Positions 60,635-64,000 of a stretch of DNA of 64,000 nucleotides are shown one piece after another. The stretch is from positions 13,317 to 77,316 of the forward strand of contig NZ_LGDG01000227.1 of NCBI RefSeq assembly GCF_001279775.1. The letters are read 5' to 3'. A program made the position numbers and the translations under genes. The notes beneath the pieces were generated by a model. It saw nothing but the letters and a program-made list of their open reading frames with translations, was not told the DNA's origin and ran no database searches. The DNA comes from Streptomyces sp. MMG1533 (GTDB lineage Bacteria > Actinomycetota > Actinomycetes > Streptomycetales > Streptomycetaceae). Within the stretch, counting starts at the first letter, position 1, and each line of letters starts with the position of its first letter.

Positions 60635-61519
60635 ATGGCAGATCGCAGAGGACAAGTGCTGGTCATCGGTGCCACCGGCCAGCAGGGCGGCGCGACCGCA
60701 CGGCAACTGCTCGAGCGTGGCCGGCCGGTCAAAGCCCTGGTGCGCGACCCCCATTCGCCCCCCGCCAGGGCGTTGCGTGCGGCAGGAGCCGACCTCGTCG
60801 TCGGTGACCTGGACGATCCGGTGTCCCTTCGCAAGGCGATGAGGGGCTCTCAGGGCGTATTCCTGGTGCTGACCATGATGGTCGGCCCCCGGATCAGTCC
60901 CGAAGGCGTGGTGGCCGAAGAGCGGCGGGGAAAGGCAGTGGCGGACCTTGCCGGGGAGTTGGGCATCGAGCACCTGGTCTACAGCTCGCTCAACGGTGCG
61001 GCCGCTCACTCCGGAATCCCGTACTACGAAAGCAAGCGACGGATCGAGGAGCACCTTCGCTCACTCGGGCTCCCGGCGACGATCCTGCGCCCCGTCTCCT
61101 TCATGGACAACTTCGCCACGTACAACCGCCCGGTCCTGGAGAACGGGGAACTGGTGCTCGGCCTCGCCGTGCGACCGCAGATTCCGATGCCCCTGATCGC
61201 GGTACGCGACATCGGCGCGTTCGCCGCGATCGCGTTCGACCGGCCCGAGCACTTCCTCGGCCGGACCGTTGAGATCGCCGGCGACATCCTCACCCCTCCG
61301 CTGATCGCCGAGACACTCGGCCGCCACTGCGGCCTGCCTGCACGTCTGCGTCAGGTGCCCGTCGAGCAGATACGAGCCTTCGACGAACAACTCGCCAAGA
61401 TGTTCGAGTTCTTCAATGAGCGGCCTGCCCCGGTGCCCGACATCGCAGCTCTGCGGGAGCACCACCCCGGCCTCATGACGCTCGGGGCCTGGTTGCGCAG
61501 CACCGGATGGAAGCCCTGA
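60635..61519 (+). CDS. NmrA-like NAD(P)-binding protein
   Basis: A 294-aa atypical short-chain dehydrogenase fold. The N-terminal dinucleotide motif GATGQQGG (QVLVIGATGQQGGATARQLL) is the NmrA/HSCARG type. Later segments are HLVYSSLNGAAAHSGIPYYE, with the S-x-x-x-Y-x-x-K site changed to Y-Y-E-S-K, and RPVSFMDNFATYN. Such proteins are NADP sensors or isoflavone-reductase-like enzymes. ATG 60635 has GTGAGGAG upstream. A cupin gene follows 19 nt downstream, so they are likely co-transcribed. Confidence 0.88.
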   Translation: MADRRGQVLVIGATGQQGGATARQLLERGRPVKALVRDPHSPPARALRAAGADLVVGDLDDPVSLRKAMRGSQGVFLVLTMMVGPRISPEGVVAEERRGKAVADLAGELGIEHLVYSSLNGAAAHSGIPYYESKRRIEEHLRSLGLPATILRPVSFMDNFATYNRPVLENGELVLGLAVRPQIPMPLIAVRDIGAFAAIAFDRPEHFLGRTVEIAGDILTPPLIAETLGRHCGLPARLRQVPVEQIRAFDEQLAKMFEFFNERPAPVPDIAALREHHPGLMTLGAWLRSTGWKP

Positions 61520-61538
61520 ACCCGAGAATCGAGGAGAC

Positions 61539-62048
61539 ATGACCGATGGACTGCTGTTGCCGCCCGGTGGTGGCCGCCGGATCCAGAACCTGACGCTGAA
61601 ATCGGGTGCAGAACGGTCGACGGCCTGGTCGACGTTCGAGGCCGAGGTCGCGCCGGGATTCGATGTCGGAGCGCACCTGCACCACCAGGCCGAGGAGGTG
61701 TTCTACGTCCTGGAAGGCGAACTCGATCTTCTCGCCTTCCACCCGACCACCCAGGCCACCGGCGACTGGCGTTCCTGGGAGTCCGAGACCGGCGCGAAGG
61801 TGTTGCGGGGCGGACCCGGGAGCTTCATGTTCGTGCCCGCCGGATGCCCTCACGCCTTCTCCAACCCCGGCGCCGAACCGGCCCGGATGCTCTTCCTCGT
61901 GTCCCCTGCCGGCCATGAGGCCTACCTCCAGGAGCTCACCGACCTCCTGAGCGCCTCGGGGCCGCCGGACCAAGCCGAGATCACGGCCCTACGGCTCCGC
62001 CACGACATCCACCAACTCACCCCGCTCACCTCAAGGGCCGCGGACTGA
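61539..62048 (+). CDS. Cupin domain protein
   Basis: A 169-aa small beta-barrel protein. The first cupin motif is GAHLHHQAEEVFYVLEGELD (two His and a Glu as metal ligands); the second is PGSFMFVPAGCPHAFSNPG. A C-terminal helix follows (EAYLQELTDLLSASGPPDQA). ATG 61539 has GAGGAGAC. It is probably a metal-dependent enzyme or small-molecule binder acting with the preceding NmrA-like protein; substrate unknown. Confidence 0.88.
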   Translation: MTDGLLLPPGGGRRIQNLTLKSGAERSTAWSTFEAEVAPGFDVGAHLHHQAEEVFYVLEGELDLLAFHPTTQATGDWRSWESETGAKVLRGGPGSFMFVPAGCPHAFSNPGAEPARMLFLVSPAGHEAYLQELTDLLSASGPPDQAEITALRLRHDIHQLTPLTSRAAD

Positions 62049-62204
62049 GGGAACAACGCGGCATCGGCTCGACGAGGCACACTCCCCCGCCTACGGCTTG
62101 CGAGGGTCCTTGACGACCCTGGATGGAGGTCACCACCGACCTGTACACCCCCACGGCTGTCCAGCGCGGTGTCCCCGTCCATGCCGAGCTCAGCACCACG
62201 ACAG

Positions 62205-62699
62205 ACGCAGCCTGGAAGCAGCAGGTCGAGCGTGTACGCGGCCGGCCTCCCACACCCGCCTCGCCCCGCTCACCTGCTGCCCGAACGTCTGGGGCAGACC
62301 CTCAACGCCACCCTCTGGCTGCGCGTCGCCCCCGCCCGTCTCAAACAGGTCGGCCAGGAACTCGCCCGGCACGCCGAGGTCGCCTTCGCCGGTGCCATCA
62401 GCGGCCGGCACAACCTGATGGTCGCCGTCACCTGCCGCGACGCCGAGGACTTCTACCGCCACCTCACCACGCGCGTGGCCGCCATCGACGGCATCGACGC
62501 CTGCGAGGTCAGCATCCGCGTCCGCCGCCTGAAACAGGCCGCCTCGCTCATCTCCCACGGCCGCCTCGTCCATCCGGCACCCGCGGAAGGGCGGGGCCGT
62601 TCCCGCTCGCCAGCCGCATCTGCCCACAGCGCCGTGCCGACCGGATTTACGCGTCGACTCCGGTCCGGTGTCCTGATCCATCCGCAAAACGGGCGGTGA
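62205..62699 (+). pseudogene. Lrp/AsnC-family regulator, truncated
   Basis: The frame contains the ligand-binding (RAM) half of an Lrp/AsnC regulator: LGQTLNATLWLRVAPARLKQ, VAFAGAISGRHNLMVAVTCR and TRVAAIDGIDACEVSIRVRR, ending in a typical SLISHGRLVHPAP. No helix-turn-helix precedes it in any frame between 62,049 and 62,205, and no start with a ribosome binding site is visible. It would not bind DNA and is best regarded as a decayed gene. The C-terminal extension after VHPAP is Arg/Ser-rich and probably not native. Confidence 0.7.
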
Positions 62700-62941
62700 A
62701 CAGGCACGCTCAGTGGACAAGCGGGCAGCGGTCTCCCACCGCCTGGGGTCCTCCACCGCCTCGTCCAGGGGATCTGGACTGCGGAAAACGGGCACAATCG
62801 GTCATGAAGTACTTCACGGTGAGCCTGGTCAGTGGGGCGGCCTGCTTGTAGAAATTAGCCACCGGACGCCCAAACGGGCAGGGCTCCGGAAATCTTCCGG
62901 CGTGGGCACACCGCGCGGAGCCGTGGAACGGAGGTGTCGCG

Positions 62942-63703
62942 GTGGACACCGATGAGCGAAGACGCGGGATTCTGGAGACGGCACGCCGTACCGGATCCGT
63001 GGACGTCGGAAAGCTCGCCGCCGATCTCGGGGTCTCCAAGGAGACCGTGAGGCGAGATCTGAACGTATTGGAGGGGCACGGGCTGGTTCGCCGTACCCAT
63101 GGCGGTGCCCATCCCGTGGAGAGCGCGGGCTTCGAGACCACGCTCGCCTTCCGGACCACCATGCACGTCCCCGAGAAGTCCCGGATCGCGGCCGCCGCGG
63201 CCGAACTGCTCGGGGACGCCGAGACCGTATTCATCGACGAGGGCTACACCCCGCAGCTCATCGCCGCCGCCCTGCCCCGCGACCGGCCACTGACCGTGGT
63301 CACGTCCTCGCTGGCCACCGCTGGTGACCTGGCCTCCTCCGAGAACATCACCGTGCTGCTGCTCGGCGGCCGGGTGCGTGGCGGGACGCTGGCCACGGTC
63401 GACCACTGGGCGACCCGCATGCTGTCCGGCTTCGTCATCGACCTGGCGTACGTCGGCGCGAACGGCATCTCCCGGGAGTACGGACTCACTACCCCCGACC
63501 CTGCGGTCAGTGCGCTGAAGGCCGAGGTCATGAGGGTCGCCAGACGCCGGGTGTTCTCCGGGGTCCACACGAAGTTCGGCGCCGTGAGCTTCTGTCGCTT
63601 CGCGGAGGTCACCGAGTTCGAGGCGATCGTCACCGACACCGGTCTGCCCGCCTCCGAAGTACACCGGTACTCACTGCTGGGCCCCGAGGTCATCCGGGCC
63701 TGA
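62942..63703 (+). CDS. DeoR-family sugar transcriptional regulator
   Basis: A 253-aa DeoR repressor. The N-terminal helix-turn-helix is VDVGKLAADLGVSKETVRRD followed by LNVLEGHGLVRRTHGGA, the family signature. The C-terminal sugar-phosphate-sensing domain has IDEGYTPQLIAAAL and YVGANGISREYGLTTPDP. GTG 62942 has ACGGAGGTG upstream. It precedes, on the same strand and after about 95 bp, a sugar-binding lipoprotein gene, so it likely represses that ABC transporter in the absence of its substrate. The 240-bp region upstream is AT-richer near 62,850 (TAGAAATTAG), a possible promoter. Confidence 0.93.
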   Translation: MDTDERRRGILETARRTGSVDVGKLAADLGVSKETVRRDLNVLEGHGLVRRTHGGAHPVESAGFETTLAFRTTMHVPEKSRIAAAAAELLGDAETVFIDEGYTPQLIAAALPRDRPLTVVTSSLATAGDLASSENITVLLLGGRVRGGTLATVDHWATRMLSGFVIDLAYVGANGISREYGLTTPDPAVSALKAEVMRVARRRVFSGVHTKFGAVSFCRFAEVTEFEAIVTDTGLPASEVHRYSLLGPEVIRA

Positions 63704-63798
63704 ATCCTCATCCAGCTCCATATCCCACCCTCACACCACCCTCGTAAGCCCGGGGGTCTGGTTCCTCACTCCCTCGAGACATCCCCCTGGAGTCAGTC

Positions 63799-64000
63799 AT
63801 GCGCGCACGAAGAATGACGCACGCCCTCGTCACGGCCACGGCCACCGCCCTTCTCGCCACCGCCACCGCCTGCTCCGGAGCGGGAGCGGGAGGGTCCTCG
63901 GGCGGTGGCAAGAGCATCAACGTGCTGATGGTCGGCAATCCGCAGATGGAGGACATCGCGAAGCTGACCAAGGACAACTTCACCAAGGACACCGGGATCA
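63799..64000 (+). CDS. Sugar ABC transporter substrate-binding lipoprotein (N-terminus)
   Basis: The first 67 residues of a lipoprotein that continues beyond the window. The signal peptide MRARRMTHALVTATATALLA ends with a lipobox (ATAC, Cys about residue 25). A Gly/Ser linker and INVLMVGNPQMEDIAKLTKD follow, which is typical of family-1 solute-binding proteins of polyol or sugar transporters. CTGGAG is the ribosome binding site. The preceding DeoR gene is the likely regulator. Confidence 0.85.
   Translation, partial: MRARRMTHALVTATATALLATATACSGAGAGGSSGGGKSINVLMVGNPQMEDIAKLTKDNFTKDTGI

Overview
The window is chromosomal DNA of a high-GC actinomycete, almost certainly a Streptomyces. The base composition and third-position GC bias, the GTG starts with AAGGAG-type ribosome binding sites, and the gene families present (SARP and LAL regulators, a PASTA-less Ser/Thr kinase, amphi-Trp and DUF1684/DUF427 proteins) all point that way. 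I saw no tRNA, rRNA, CRISPR array, integrase or phage capsid, terminase or lysis gene.

Layout. 1-8.2 kb is mostly housekeeping on the minus strand: the start of an MGH1-like glucosidase, pyruvate carboxylase, DUF1684 and DUF427 proteins, and a class V aminotransferase/P450 pair. 8.4-12.4 kb holds a three-gene unit: a hypothetical protein, a MoxR-type AAA ATPase and a metallopeptidase/VWA protein. It is followed by a recombination scar, an amidohydrolase and a membrane Ser/Thr kinase.

15.6-52.9 kb is the accessory and most interesting part. Its core (30.2-45.8 kb) is a tightly overlapping polycistron for a contractile-tail-like injection machine: sheath, tube, a tape-measure-sized protein, a gpU-like protein, a VgrG/gpD-like spike, gp25, baseplate J, a gpI-like wedge and a possible PAAR-like tip. 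The order resembles the P2 tail module, but head, packaging and lysis genes and the AAA+ ATPase typical of many extracellular CIS loci are absent. Around the core are predicted destructive enzymes, all without obvious signal peptides. They are two copies of a [haem peroxidase + trypsin/alpha-beta-hydrolase fusion] module placed on both sides and transcribed outward, a metacaspase and a leishmanolysin-like metalloprotease. Two giant YVTN-type beta-propellers (873 and 879 aa) plus a collapsed third copy, and a large LuxR-LAL regulator, complete the region. The second peroxidase resembles fatty-acid alpha-dioxygenases but has Arg where the distal His should be. My inference is that this is a lipid- and protein-degrading, CIS-linked cell-death or weapon island. 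Decay scars within or beside it (an EACC1-like pseudogene, an IS5-type transposase remnant, a GMC-oxidoreductase tail) indicate active rearrangement.

53-64 kb returns to ordinary chromosomal content: an MFS exporter, an amphi-Trp protein, two small membrane proteins, a 1193-aa SARP/AAA/TPR regulator divergent from a secreted peptidoglycan-binding protein, an NmrA-like oxidoreductase with a cupin, a decayed Lrp/AsnC gene, and a DeoR regulator preceding the start of a sugar ABC-transporter binding lipoprotein.

Limits: all family calls are by eye. CIS component calls rest on gene order and partial motifs, and several CIS genes are not recognisable.
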